From Segetibacter sp. (GTDB taxonomy: Bacteria > Bacteroidota > Bacteroidia > Chitinophagales > Chitinophagaceae): a DNA stretch of 35,208 nucleotides. The number at the start of each line of letters is the position of its first letter. Position 1 is the first letter of the stretch. The DNA lies in NCBI GenBank assembly GCA_028288485.1, contig JAQBNO010000157.1, forward strand, positions 1-35,208, read 5' to 3'. The translations under genes were made by a program, and so were the position numbers. Below the pieces are notes generated by a model that ran no database searches, had not been told where the DNA came from, and saw only the letters and a list, made by a program, of their open reading frames with translations. Below, in pieces: positions 15,077 to 24,235 of the stretch.

Positions 15077-15634
15077 TTACCATATTTGGTTAAAATCAAC
15101 ATTAGCTATGCAATCATTATTATCAAAAGAAAACGTATAAGTGAAGCTCCTTCCTGATTGCTTCAACTGGTAAGCCATGTTTTCAATTTCAAATACCTCT
15201 ACTTTTTCGTCGTCGGGAGATACGATTAGATAGTACTGTACCTGCTGTTGTTCGTAAATTTTAAACTTGCTGTGCCTGTCTTTTAAAGCAGACGAAGGGG
15301 ATAAAATTTCCACAATTAAAGCCGGAGGAAAATCGATGAGTTTTTTACTGATTGACCCGCAAACAATTAACAGATCTGGCTGCAGGATTATATCGTCGGC
15401 AACCTTATAATCTAAAGGTTGAATAACTTTACAGTTTCTACACTTTTTTAATTCATTTCCAAACTCTATAGTAAGATTACTTGCCAATATTTGATGTTTT
15501 GGAACCGGCATTGGGCTCATAGCATACGGAATGCCGTCAATCAGTTCCCACTGACCTTCCCAGTTAAGCCAGTCGTCGTAGGTATAATGCGGTAATATTT
15601 TAACTGTGCCTGCCATTCTTTTATTTATAGTCAA
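15077..15634 (-). CDS. Uma2 family endonuclease
   Basis: This intact 185-residue protein has the restriction-endonuclease-like Uma2 fold. The putative active site is formed by the aspartate of IILQPDLLIV, the glutamate of PALIVEILSPSS and the lysine in DRHSKFKIYE. The N-terminal YTYDDWLNW is the usual opening, with WELIDGIPYAMSP after it. Uma2 proteins occur in many copies per genome and their biological role is poorly defined. The start may be the ATG at 15634 or at 15616 (MAGTVKIL). The decayed copy follows about 30 bases downstream. Confidence 0.85.
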   Translation of the reverse strand: MTINKRMAGTVKILPHYTYDDWLNWEGQWELIDGIPYAMSPMPVPKHQILASNLTIEFGNELKKCRNCKVIQPLDYKVADDIILQPDLLIVCGSISKKLIDFPPALIVEILSPSSALKDRHSKFKIYEQQQVQYYLIVSPDDEKVEVFEIENMAYQLKQSGRSFTYTFSFDNNDCIANVDFNQIW

Positions 15635-15738
15635 ATTTAAACCATATTAGTTTCCATCTAACTAAAATCAGAACGCTTATATAGCTGAGGCAACAGAAAA
15701 TAACGTAACCGATTTCATCTTTCCTCTCAAACTAAAAA

Positions 15739-15769
15739 TTGATTAAAAAATCAAGAATGGCTATTTTTA
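15739..15769 (+). promoter_or_regulatory. Candidate promoter of the TPR gene
   Basis: TTG at 15739-15741 is followed after 20 bases by TATTTTTA at 15762-15769, which is seven of eight bases of TAnnTTTG. The start codon lies 24 bases further on. Confidence 0.45.
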
Positions 15770-15792
15770 GCGCCGGATAAAAAAACAGTAAG

Positions 15793-16317
15793 ATGACTAC
15801 AAGAATTGAAGAATTATACCTTGAAGCTGAAGCGGATATCAGGAACAACAATTTCCAGGAAGCTTTTCAGAAATATGAAAGCATTTTATGTGATGATCCT
15901 GGTTATGCTCCTGCTCATAACTCAATGGGCTGGATTTATAAATCACAGTTCGAGAATCACGAAAAAGCTGAAAGACATTTTAGAGCTGCTATCAAGTCGG
16001 ACCCGTTTTACCCGCACCCATATTTTCATTTGGCAACAGTAATGATGGATATGGACCGCTTTAAAGAGTTGGAAGAGCACCTGGAACACTGCCAGGAAGT
16101 TTACACCATTGATAAGAGCTGGGTACATGATCGCTTTGGAATGATGTACGAAATGACCTGTGATTATGCGAATGCTATCAAAAGTTACCAGCAAGCTATT
16201 TTAAGTACTATGAATAACGACAAAATAAAAGAATACCAGGCCGACATTGAACGTTGTAAAATTAAAGTTGACATAACCGGGAACAGTAAACGATGGAAGT
16301 GGTTTAGAAAAAATTGA
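15793..16317 (+). CDS. Tetratricopeptide repeat protein
   Basis: The 174-residue protein is made almost wholly of TPR helix pairs. NNFQEAFQKYESILCDDPGYAPAHN, then HEKAERHFRAAIKSDPFYPHPYF, then a degenerate pair near 88-110, and CDYANAIKSYQQAIL near 128-142. It has no signal peptide and is probably a cytoplasmic protein-protein adaptor. The C-terminus (KRWKWFRKN) is basic and aromatic. It is monocistronic, with its own promoter candidate and a 426-base gap after it. No specific partner can be named. Confidence 0.85.
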   Translation: MTTRIEELYLEAEADIRNNNFQEAFQKYESILCDDPGYAPAHNSMGWIYKSQFENHEKAERHFRAAIKSDPFYPHPYFHLATVMMDMDRFKELEEHLEHCQEVYTIDKSWVHDRFGMMYEMTCDYANAIKSYQQAILSTMNNDKIKEYQADIERCKIKVDITGNSKRWKWFRKN

Positions 16318-16677
16318 TTGAGGGACGAAGATGACAGTACCCGGAGATGACGGTGGGAGGAGAGGACCGTTGACCGATGACGGAGAGAAGATGATGGTTG
16401 ACTGATGACGAGTAGCGGAAAGATGATGCCCGGTACGCAAGGGTATACCTGCTAAACTATTGAAGATCGAAATTTGAGTTGCTGGTTAAGTTAATTGAAG
16501 AGCTCAAATACTTTGGAGCTTTGCTTTCTGGTTTTTACCAGATGCGAAATGACAGACTGTACAAGAGTGCGACGCAACAAAAGATGAACAACGGCTACAG
16601 TTGGCAACCAAAAAAAATAACTCCACTAATTACGAGGCTTTTCGGTATGGTCGAGCAACTTTTAAAATCCGTTTAAA
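16318..16677. other. Gene-free region with GATGAC-rich repeats and a family C repeat
   Basis: From 16321 to about 16435 the plus strand is purine-rich with a recurring GATGACGG-like unit (GATGACAG, GATGACGG, GATGACGG, GATGATGG, GATGACGA, GATGATGC). An inverted family C repeat follows at 16559-16578. A frame at 16479-16676 covers that repeat and I do not consider it a gene. Confidence 0.55.
16559..16578 (-). repeat. Dispersed repeat family C, copy 2 (inverted)
   Basis: GTACAAGAGTGCGACGCAAC is the reverse complement of GTTGCGTCGCACTCTTGTAC, one base from the copy at 22995-23014. Confidence 0.65.
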
Positions 16678-16707
16678 TTGCCCGTCTTCTATAATTTTAT
16701 ATCTTTA
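16678..16707 (+). promoter_or_regulatory. Candidate promoter of the CorC-type transporter gene
   Basis: TTG at 16678-16680, then 19 bases, then TATCTTTA at 16700-16707 fits the Bacteroidota promoter at seven of eight -7 positions. The start codon is 37 bases downstream. Confidence 0.45.
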
Positions 16708-16743
16708 AAAAGATAGATGAAGTTTTTTCTTTAATCAGAATAT

Positions 16744-18003
16744 ATGAATAGTGCTTATTTTACTCTTTTCCTCATTATTATTACCGTAATTTTTATTGGT
16801 TTTTTTGCAGGTCTTGAAATAGCTTTTGTGACTGCTAATAGATTAAGTATAGAATTAAAGAAAAAACAAGGTAAATCAAGCGGTATCATTCTTTCAAAAT
16901 TTATGGAAGAACCCGCAAGGTTCATAGGCACCTGCCTGATAGGGATCAACATTTTTCTTGTGATATATGGGTTGCTTTTTGGTACCCTTGTTTACCCGGT
17001 CTGGCAACAGCTGGGTGTCACTAATAATTATATTATCCTGGTTGGCAATACCGTCTTTTCCACCATACTGATCCTGGTTTTTGGAGAATTTATTCCTAAA
17101 GCTATTTTCCGGGCTAAAAACGATGTTTTACTTAGTTTTTTTGCGCCCTTAACCAGGTTTTTCTATATGATATTTTATCCTGTTGCCTCACTGCTTGTTA
17201 GTATTGCCGAATGGATTTTAAAATACATTTTTAACGTTCGTGTGCATGACCATAATGAGTCGCTTGGCAAAGGTGATTTGGAACATTTCTTCCAGCAGAA
17301 TAAAGACCAGGATGAGGATAACCAGGAATTGAACACCGAACTATTTGAAAATGCGCTGTCGCTGCCCATGGTTAAGATACGGCAGTGTCTTGTTCCCCGA
17401 ACTGAAGTGGAAGGTTTCGACATAAAAACCCCGATCAGGGAAGTGAAGCAGCATATGATAGAAACAAAGTTGAGCAAAATGGTGATCTTCCAGGATAATA
17501 TTGATAATATTCTGGGATACATCCACCAGTTAGACTTGTTTAAAAACCCGCCCGACGTTCAATCGATTTTACTTCCAATTCCTGCCGTTCCCGAAAGCAT
17601 GAGTGCAACCGACCTGATTAACAAATTCACAAAAGAGCGTAAGAGTATAGCCTGGGTGGTGGACGAATTTGGCGGTACTGCTGGTATTGTTACGATGGAA
17701 GATGTTTTAGAAGAGATATTTGGAGAGATCAAAGATGAATACGACGTAGAGGAATTTGTAGAAAAACAGGTAGGGGAAGATGAGTACATCTTTAGCGGAC
17801 GATTGGAGATTGACTATATCAACGAAAAATATGACCTGGAGTTTTCAGTGTCAGAATCTGAGACTTTATCAGGGTTTATTATTTCGAAGCATGAAACAAT
17901 TCCGCAGCAAAAGGAGAGAATAATCATAGACAGGTTTGAATTTGAGATAATGAACGTAAGTGAAACCAGGATTGATATGGTAAAAATGAAGGTTCTGCGG
18001 TAA
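16744..18003 (+). CDS. CNNM/CorC (hemolysin C) family transporter
   Basis: This 419-residue inner-membrane protein has three parts. An N-terminal DUF21/CNNM membrane domain has about four helices (about 4-28, 57-80, 95-118, 122-150), with GEFIPKAIFR in the loop. A pair of CBS domains follows (about 205-320, PRTEVEGFD to WVVDEFGGTAGIVTMEDVLEEIFGEIKDE). A C-terminal CorC/HlyC domain ends the protein (about 335-415, YIFSGRLEIDYINEKY). Relatives export magnesium or cobalt, with CBS domains sensing nucleotides. In Bacteroidota this family includes the gliding protein GldE, but gldD is not adjacent, so I leave it unnamed. Confidence 0.92.
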   Translation: MNSAYFTLFLIIITVIFIGFFAGLEIAFVTANRLSIELKKKQGKSSGIILSKFMEEPARFIGTCLIGINIFLVIYGLLFGTLVYPVWQQLGVTNNYIILVGNTVFSTILILVFGEFIPKAIFRAKNDVLLSFFAPLTRFFYMIFYPVASLLVSIAEWILKYIFNVRVHDHNESLGKGDLEHFFQQNKDQDEDNQELNTELFENALSLPMVKIRQCLVPRTEVEGFDIKTPIREVKQHMIETKLSKMVIFQDNIDNILGYIHQLDLFKNPPDVQSILLPIPAVPESMSATDLINKFTKERKSIAWVVDEFGGTAGIVTMEDVLEEIFGEIKDEYDVEEFVEKQVGEDEYIFSGRLEIDYINEKYDLEFSVSESETLSGFIISKHETIPQQKERIIIDRFEFEIMNVSETRIDMVKMKVLR

Positions 18004-18183
18004 TACTTTGAAGAATTATAATAAATGGTGAATTATCGCGTTCGATTCAATGCTCTTGTTGCTCGTGGAAAGTAAGTAAGTGAGTTGGAGAGTAGATGTT
18101 TACTTGATTGAACATCTACAGTAACTCGAAGGATGATTGCAGCAGGAGGAAGATTTGAATGCAGATAATTAGTAAAAATTATT

Positions 18184-21100
18184 ATGATTGATTTTACCGA
18201 AATCGCCGAGACACCTATTTATACTATTGCAAAATGTTTGAACGAGATTATTGTAAATAATGATCTTGACAATGCGTTGCAGAATATAGTAGACTGGTTG
18301 GCGCATTCGCTGGAAATCGATTGTTGTTATATCTGCGAAAACGGGAACAGTACATCGAATCAAACAATTTTCGCAACTAAAGGTAGTTTTGGCGAGCGAT
18401 TGGTCAATAACTACGATGTAATTACAAATACGCTCCAGTTTCCTGATGTGCATACAGTATTATCTGAAAACCACTGTTATAAAGTTTCCATTAATAACCG
18501 GGTTTCCGCCGAGTTACACGAATGGCTGAAACGATCAAATCTTCAATCCCTGTTACTAATACCGGTTTTCCGCGGTAATAAATTCTGGGGTTCTATCGGC
18601 TTTGGTGACGCAAAAAATACAAGAACCTGGCACAACAGCGAAATTCAACTACAGTCTCTTGCTTCTGCTATAGGTTCTGCAAAAGAAACTAACCGCATAA
18701 AAGCTGAAATAGAAGCGAATAACGAAGTTTTTAATACTAAACTTTCTACCTTAAATGAAATCGTTTGGGAGGTAGATCTTCTTAGCAAGACTTCAAAAGT
18801 GGCCGGCTCCGCTACTTTTATTCAAACCCTTAAAAAAGCGGCGAACAACGATAATTTTATCGACTGGATCAATGCCTCGATGCATGAGGATGATAAAGAA
18901 AGAGTAGCTGCTAAATTCAGGGAATTTTTAGAAGACAGGCAAAAATGTATACATGAAAATGTGTACAGGGTTTATAACCAAAAGACCGGCGAATACTTTT
19001 GGATGCATAGCCGGTATAACCTCAGAAGAGATGCTTCGGGTAAACCTGTTTCAATAGCCGGAACTTCTGTAGATATATCTGAAACGAAGGAGGTGGGGTT
19101 TGAGCTTTCCCGCCAGCGGGAACAATACCAGTTCCTTGTTCAAAGTCTTGGCCAGGTAGTTTTCTCTTTAGATAAAAGTGGTAAATGCTCTTCTGTTAGT
19201 CCTGCGTGGGAAGACCTGGTGGGTTATAAACCGGAACAGTCGGTAGGGCAAACATTTATACAATACATCAGCGACAGCCATGTGCACTTGTTTTGGGCAG
19301 AGTTGAATAACTTGTTATCATTGTCGAAGAACAGTTTTGATCAACAACTGCAACTGGTAAACAGGGCAGGCGAAAAAGTATGGGTTAGAATAATGGCCAA
19401 AGCATCGTTCGATTACAATAACCTGATCGACGGTTTTTTTGGCACTATTGAGAACATACATAACAAATACAACGACGAATTGCTGCTTCAGGACAGTAAT
19501 GAAAGAATAAATGCAATTCTTAACAACAGTAAAGAAATTATTCTTACGATCGATCTTGAAAAAAACGTAATTGCGAATGTAAATGAAGCCATATCATCTT
19601 TGGGCTACAAACCCGAAGAATGGATCAACAAATCTTATAAATCCTGGGAAGGAGATCATGGCCAAAAATTTCTGGAACTAATGAAACTGGCGGTTCAGAG
19701 TGAATTACAGGTACAGAACCAGCAAATAAGTTTCCCAAACAAATCCAATACTGAGAATATTCCATTTGAATTTTCTACTTCGATTTTCTACTTTAAAAAT
19801 GCCAAATACCTGGTGTGTGTTTTACGAGACATAAGGGAACGGATAAAGTATGAAGAAAACATCTCGCGCATTTCAAGTCAACTTACCCACCTTTTGAATA
19901 ATATTGAAGATGTATATGCCATCTTTGATTTAAAAAGCAACAAATACGACTTTGTCAGCGATAACGTCGAGACGCTGTATGGTTGCGACAAGCAATTGTA
20001 TTGCGACGATATAAACATCTGGAGAAATTGTATTAATAAAGAAGACGTGGCGGGGGTTGAAAAAGAAGTAGCAGAAATCGTTGAAAATAAATCAAGAGGG
20101 GAATTGTTCTACCGCATCAACACTTTTACCGGCGATAGAAAGATGATTTTGGAAAAAGTGATTGTGGGTAAGGATAACGATGGAAATGCTGACAAACTTT
20201 ACATTGTTAAGACCGACTATACGAATATCGAAAATGCCGAGCAGTCGTTAATGGAAACGGAAAGAAAGTTCCGCTTCATTTCTGAAAATTTAAGCGACTT
20301 TATATCTATTCACGACACTGACTGGAACTTTACCTATGCTTCACCTTCAGTAAAAAATATTCTTGGTTTCGAGCCTTTTGAAGTGCTTGGGTTAGGCGGG
20401 TTTGACCTCGTTCACCCCGACGACTTATTAAAGACTCTAAATGACTCGGTACAACCAGTTGTTATTGAAAAAAAAGAAACGCAGTTCAGGTATCGAATGC
20501 TGTCGAAAGATGGAAGCTATAAGTGGGTAGAGACTTATTCGAAGCCGGTTATTGATTCAAAAGGTGAGATCTCTTCAATAATCTCATCAACCCGTGATGT
20601 TACCGACCAGGTGGATGCGGAATATAAACTAAGGCAAAGCGAGGAGCAATATAGGTTACTATCAGAGAACAGTAACGACATAATAGGACTACATAATTTA
20701 CTTGAGGAGTTTTTGTACGTCTCTCCATCGTGCAAGCAGGTGTTGGGTTATGACCCCGGGGAGTTGCTTGGTAAGGCGCCGAACGAGGTTTTTGGAAAAC
20801 CGGAAATGAAAAATGCGCCCAGTGGAGCAAGTGAAGTAATGAAACATAAAACAGAACGAAAGTTTATTACCCCTGTTATAACTAAAAGTGGCGAAGAAAA
20901 GCTGCTGGAAGTATGGTTAAAACCGATGTTTAAAGGCGACCAGATCGTTTCGTTACAATCCTCTAGCCGTGATGTTACCGAAAGAGAAAAATTATTGGGT
21001 GAGCTTGAGCAGTCGCTTTTAAAAGAACGTGAGTTGAACGAACTGAGGGCAAAGTTCGTTTCTACTGCCTCTCACCAGTTTCGTACGCCGTTAACCGTAA

Positions 21101-21723
21101 TTCAGTCAGGTGTTGAAATAATGGATATGTACCTCGATGATCTTCCTGAAGAAAAGCAGGCCAAGTTTCAGCGGCAGTTTAAAAAGATCCAGGAGGAAGT
21201 TGACAGGCTCGAATTCCTGATGAACGACGTGTTGTTGCTGGGCAGGGCGAATGCAGCCAGAACCCCTTTTCACCCCGTTAAAGACGACCTGGTAGAATTT
21301 TGCAGCCAGATGATCGAAAATAAATATAATAACAGGTACGATGCTGGGAGGCACGTAATACTCCAGGTTAAAGGAGGCACTGTTCCCGTTAATTTTGATC
21401 CAAAACTTCTTGGACATTCGTTGGAAAACATCATTAGTAATGCGTATAAGTATTCCGACACCGGAAATATTTTTCTTGATTTAATTTTTGACGCTACGCA
21501 GGTAACCATCAGCATATCCGACCAGGGGATAGGCATTCCGGAAGAGGATTTAAAAAACCTTTTCGAACCATTTTACCGGGCAACAAACACCATCGAAATT
21601 GACGGAACGGGTTTGGGGTTGTCGATTGTAAAAGAATTTGTGGAGAAACACAATGGCAAAATATTTCTTACCAGTAAACTAAATAAAGGGACGTGTGTAA
21701 GCGTTCTATTACCAATAGAATAA
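18184..21723 (+). CDS. Multi-PAS sensor histidine kinase
   Basis: This 1179-residue kinase has an N-terminal GAF domain (about 25-165) and about six PAS domains in series (about 200-305, 310-430, 440-555, 565-680, 690-810, 815-935), several ending in the DxTE/DITE-type linker such as TRDVTDQ and SRDVTER. A HisKA domain carries the phospho-accepting histidine at 964 (FVSTASHQFRTPL). The HATPase domain has an N box near 1082-1090, the G1 box DQGIGIP and the G2 box GTGLGLSI. No membrane helix is seen, so it is a cytoplasmic sensor integrating several signals. It lacks a receiver domain; the receiver-kinase gene starts 14 bases after its stop and is probably its partner. Confidence 0.95.
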   Translation: MIDFTEIAETPIYTIAKCLNEIIVNNDLDNALQNIVDWLAHSLEIDCCYICENGNSTSNQTIFATKGSFGERLVNNYDVITNTLQFPDVHTVLSENHCYKVSINNRVSAELHEWLKRSNLQSLLLIPVFRGNKFWGSIGFGDAKNTRTWHNSEIQLQSLASAIGSAKETNRIKAEIEANNEVFNTKLSTLNEIVWEVDLLSKTSKVAGSATFIQTLKKAANNDNFIDWINASMHEDDKERVAAKFREFLEDRQKCIHENVYRVYNQKTGEYFWMHSRYNLRRDASGKPVSIAGTSVDISETKEVGFELSRQREQYQFLVQSLGQVVFSLDKSGKCSSVSPAWEDLVGYKPEQSVGQTFIQYISDSHVHLFWAELNNLLSLSKNSFDQQLQLVNRAGEKVWVRIMAKASFDYNNLIDGFFGTIENIHNKYNDELLLQDSNERINAILNNSKEIILTIDLEKNVIANVNEAISSLGYKPEEWINKSYKSWEGDHGQKFLELMKLAVQSELQVQNQQISFPNKSNTENIPFEFSTSIFYFKNAKYLVCVLRDIRERIKYEENISRISSQLTHLLNNIEDVYAIFDLKSNKYDFVSDNVETLYGCDKQLYCDDINIWRNCINKEDVAGVEKEVAEIVENKSRGELFYRINTFTGDRKMILEKVIVGKDNDGNADKLYIVKTDYTNIENAEQSLMETERKFRFISENLSDFISIHDTDWNFTYASPSVKNILGFEPFEVLGLGGFDLVHPDDLLKTLNDSVQPVVIEKKETQFRYRMLSKDGSYKWVETYSKPVIDSKGEISSIISSTRDVTDQVDAEYKLRQSEEQYRLLSENSNDIIGLHNLLEEFLYVSPSCKQVLGYDPGELLGKAPNEVFGKPEMKNAPSGASEVMKHKTERKFITPVITKSGEEKLLEVWLKPMFKGDQIVSLQSSSRDVTEREKLLGELEQSLLKERELNELRAKFVSTASHQFRTPLTVIQSGVEIMDMYLDDLPEEKQAKFQRQFKKIQEEVDRLEFLMNDVLLLGRANAARTPFHPVKDDLVEFCSQMIENKYNNRYDAGRHVILQVKGGTVPVNFDPKLLGHSLENIISNAYKYSDTGNIFLDLIFDATQVTISISDQGIGIPEEDLKNLFEPFYRATNTIEIDGTGLGLSIVKEFVEKHNGKIFLTSKLNKGTCVSVLLPIE

Positions 21724-21737
21724 ATTCAATTTTTTGT

Positions 21738-22895
21738 ATGGAGAACCAAATCAGGATCCAGGTCATAGAAGATGAGCAAAATATAAGGGAGAATATACAG
21801 GAACTACTTGAGGCCAAAGGCTATATTGTACGTGTATGTCCAAACGGAAAGCAAGGCATTCTCGATGCTATAGACTTCAGGCCTCATCTTATTGTTTGCG
21901 ACGTAATGATGCCTAAAATGGATGGATATAAGGTGTTGGAATACATTCGTAAAACCTCCATAGTTCAAAATACGCCTTTCATATTCCTAACCGCTAAGGT
22001 CGATAAAAACGACGTGAGGCTGGGTATGAGCCTGGGAGCCGATGATTATCTTACTAAACCTTTCACCTATAAAGAGCTTCTCCAGGCAATTGAAACAAGA
22101 CTCAAGCGCCAGGAAAAAGTAATAGACGAATATGCGAAAGTGAAACACGAATTGGATACTACGGTTTTCGCAACCTACTATCACGAGTTTAATACGCCCT
22201 TGCATGGTATTCTTGGCGGATTAAATTTATTGTTAACTGCCCGAACGTCTTTTTCTGAAGCCCAGGTTCAGGAATTAATTTCGTCAATTTTAAAATCGGG
22301 TCTTCGTTTAAATCATTCTCTCGCAAACTTAATGTTGTTCGAAGAGATTAAAAGGGCCGAAGTTTACCCTGAATTGATATCGATGTTTACGAATGGGCTT
22401 TCAAAAGCAAACTGGGTTCAGAAGGTAAAAACCGAATTGCTCACCTTAGGAAAGGAGATCTATAACCGCGCAGAAGATATAATTGTAGACCTTGAGCCTG
22501 TTGAAGTAAGGACTAATACCGAATATCTACAAAGAATGATACTCGAACTTTGTGATAATGCATTGAAATTTTCAAAGCGTGGCGAGTTGGTACATGTTAC
22601 CGGTAAAGCGATTGGTGATGAATATCATTTAGAGGTAAAAGATAGGGGCAGGGGTCTTGAAATTGAAAGTCTCAACGACATTGCACCTTTCCGGCAATTT
22701 AACCGTAAGCGTTTTGAGCAGCAAGGCCTGGGAATAGGCTTGTATCTTGTAAAACGCCTGGTAGAATTGAACCAGGGTGAACTAAAGATTACCAGTAACG
22801 AAGGCGAAGGAACAACAGTACTTATTCATCTGCATTTGGCCCAGGAGCCCCAAAAAATAAATAAAGATTTTGCTTCAACTCTAACTTTAGCATAA
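21738..22895 (+). CDS. Response regulator / histidine kinase hybrid
   Basis: The 385-residue protein has an N-terminal receiver domain (about 4-120) with the acidic pair EDE, the phospho-accepting aspartate at 55 (VCDVMMPKMDG), T in FLTAK and the K of LTKPF. A kinase module follows: a HisKA-like helix with histidine 149 (YYHEFNTPLHGILGG) and a HATPase domain with LCDNALKFSKRG, DRGRGL and GLGIGLYLVKRL. There is no DNA-binding domain. The receiver-first order suggests that phosphorylation from the large upstream kinase controls this kinase. I use the ATG at 21738, which gives MENQIRIQVIEDEQN; an upstream frame extension to 21693 overlaps the previous gene. A strong terminator follows. Confidence 0.92.
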   Translation: MENQIRIQVIEDEQNIRENIQELLEAKGYIVRVCPNGKQGILDAIDFRPHLIVCDVMMPKMDGYKVLEYIRKTSIVQNTPFIFLTAKVDKNDVRLGMSLGADDYLTKPFTYKELLQAIETRLKRQEKVIDEYAKVKHELDTTVFATYYHEFNTPLHGILGGLNLLLTARTSFSEAQVQELISSILKSGLRLNHSLANLMLFEEIKRAEVYPELISMFTNGLSKANWVQKVKTELLTLGKEIYNRAEDIIVDLEPVEVRTNTEYLQRMILELCDNALKFSKRGELVHVTGKAIGDEYHLEVKDRGRGLEIESLNDIAPFRQFNRKRFEQQGLGIGLYLVKRLVELNQGELKITSNEGEGTTVLIHLHLAQEPQKINKDFASTLTLA

Positions 22896-22915
22896 TTCAG
22901 CAAAAGAAATTATTG

Positions 22916-22942
22916 AAGCCGGCTGAATGCCGGCTTTTTTGT
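22916..22942 (+). terminator. Rho-independent terminator
   Basis: AGCCGGC pairs perfectly with GCCGGCT around TGAAT and runs into a T tract. It ends the two-gene signalling operon. Confidence 0.92.
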
Positions 22943-22994
22943 TTGTTATGTGTCAGGTTTTTTGAACCCGACAATCGAACTCTCTTCAACAGCC

Positions 22995-23162
22995 GTTGCG
23001 TCGCACACTTGTACTTTTGATTCTTTTATAAACTAAAACACAGTGAACCAGTTCTAAGCCTTCACCCTCTCGATTGATGCGGATGAAGCCTTATTCGAAC
23101 GCAGACGTTTTTCTATTGTTTAGCTGTTGCCCTGGCGCAACTGCACAAGAGTGCGACGCAAC
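22995..23162. repeat. Inverted pair of family C repeats bounding a MITE-like segment
   Basis: GTTGCGTCGCACACTTGTAC at 22995-23014 and its near-exact reverse complement at 23143-23162 (18 of 20 positions) bound a 168-base non-coding segment. Terminal inverted repeats on a short non-coding unit resemble a miniature non-autonomous element. I see no clear target duplication. The rest of this 434-base gap before tatC holds nothing I can identify. Confidence 0.55.
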
Positions 23163-23287
23163 GAAAGCCTGATAGAAGCACTTCCCCCTGCTCCAAAAAA
23201 ATCTAAAACTGCAACTTTAGAGTATATTTAAAAATAATCGGTGCCGCACACACATGATTTATTAATTTCACTATTCACCATTACTGT

Positions 23288-23295
23288 TAACTTTG
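23288..23295 (+). promoter_or_regulatory. Candidate -7 element for tatC
   Basis: TAACTTTG is an exact match to TAnnTTTG and lies 35 bases before the tatC start. No TTG is present at the expected distance upstream, so the call is weak. Confidence 0.3.
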
Positions 23296-23329
23296 CGGCA
23301 TTCAATAAAAACCAGTACTTAAATATTTC

Positions 23330-24187
23330 ATGGCGACGAGCATTTTTAAAAAAATAGGGGACGACGGAGAGGAAATGACTTTTGTGGACCACCTTGAAGC
23401 ACTCAGGTGGCATATTGTACGTTCACTGCTTGCTGTTATATTTCTCGCTATTTTTATTTTTATTAAGATGGACTGGGTTTTTGAGCGGGTAATAGCCGGG
23501 CCGCTTCAGAACGACTTTATCAGTTACCGGTTACTCTGCCAGTTTAGTCATTACATTCGTTTGGGAGACGCCCTGTGTATGCCGGCTATAAATATTAAGC
23601 TGCAGGCGATCGAATTCAGCAGCCAGTTTATGAGCAGCATTACCATCGCTTTTGTAGGTGGTTTCATCGCCGCCTTTCCCTATATTTTCCTCGAGCTATG
23701 GAGGTTTATTCAGCCGGCATTAAAACCGTCGGAATTGAAGAGTACACGGGGAAGTATCTTTTATGTGTCTTTCTTCTTTTTTATGGGCGCCTCATTTGGT
23801 TATTTCTTACTGGCACCATTCACTTTTAATTTTCTTTCAAATTATAGCCTGGGTACTACACATTTGCTCGAAACCAAGCCAACGCTAAACGATTACCTTG
23901 ATAACCTGGTAAACATTATTTTAGGCTGCGGTATTGCCTTCGAGTTACCGGTACTGGCTTATGTTCTCACGAAAATCGGGTTAATAACTCCCGAATTCCT
24001 CGCCGCATCGCGCAAATACGCCATCGTCGTAATTTTGGTGATTGCTGCAGTTATAACTCCCAGCCCTGACTGGAGCAGCCAAATGCTGGTATTTGTTCCC
24101 TTGTTTTTATTATACCAGTTAAGTATTGTCGTTTCTAAACGCGCCTACAAAGAAATGATAAAGAAGGATAACGAAGAATGGAGTTGA
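23330..24187 (+). CDS. tatC: Sec-independent protein translocase TatC
   Basis: This is the polytopic core of the twin-arginine export system, which recognises RR signal peptides with TatB/TatA and moves folded proteins across the inner membrane. The 285-residue protein has the conserved N-terminal MTFVDHLEALRWHIVRS just before helix 1. It has about six helices in all, FPYIFLELWRFIQPALKPSE in the first cytoplasmic loop, and GCGIAFELPV in a later segment. The first periplasmic loop (about 52-95) is longer than in E. coli TatC and contains two cysteines that could pair. No tatA or tatB is adjacent. rpiB follows after 48 bases. Confidence 0.95.
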   Translation: MATSIFKKIGDDGEEMTFVDHLEALRWHIVRSLLAVIFLAIFIFIKMDWVFERVIAGPLQNDFISYRLLCQFSHYIRLGDALCMPAINIKLQAIEFSSQFMSSITIAFVGGFIAAFPYIFLELWRFIQPALKPSELKSTRGSIFYVSFFFFMGASFGYFLLAPFTFNFLSNYSLGTTHLLETKPTLNDYLDNLVNIILGCGIAFELPVLAYVLTKIGLITPEFLAASRKYAIVVILVIAAVITPSPDWSSQMLVFVPLFLLYQLSIVVSKRAYKEMIKKDNEEWS

Positions 24188-24235
24188 TAAAGCATACTGT
24201 ATTTTTGCTGCAACAATTTCTATAAACAATTTATT

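Noticed and set aside
16479-16676. 65-codon frame between the TPR and CorC-type genes
   Set aside because: It runs through the inverted family C repeat and has no family features.
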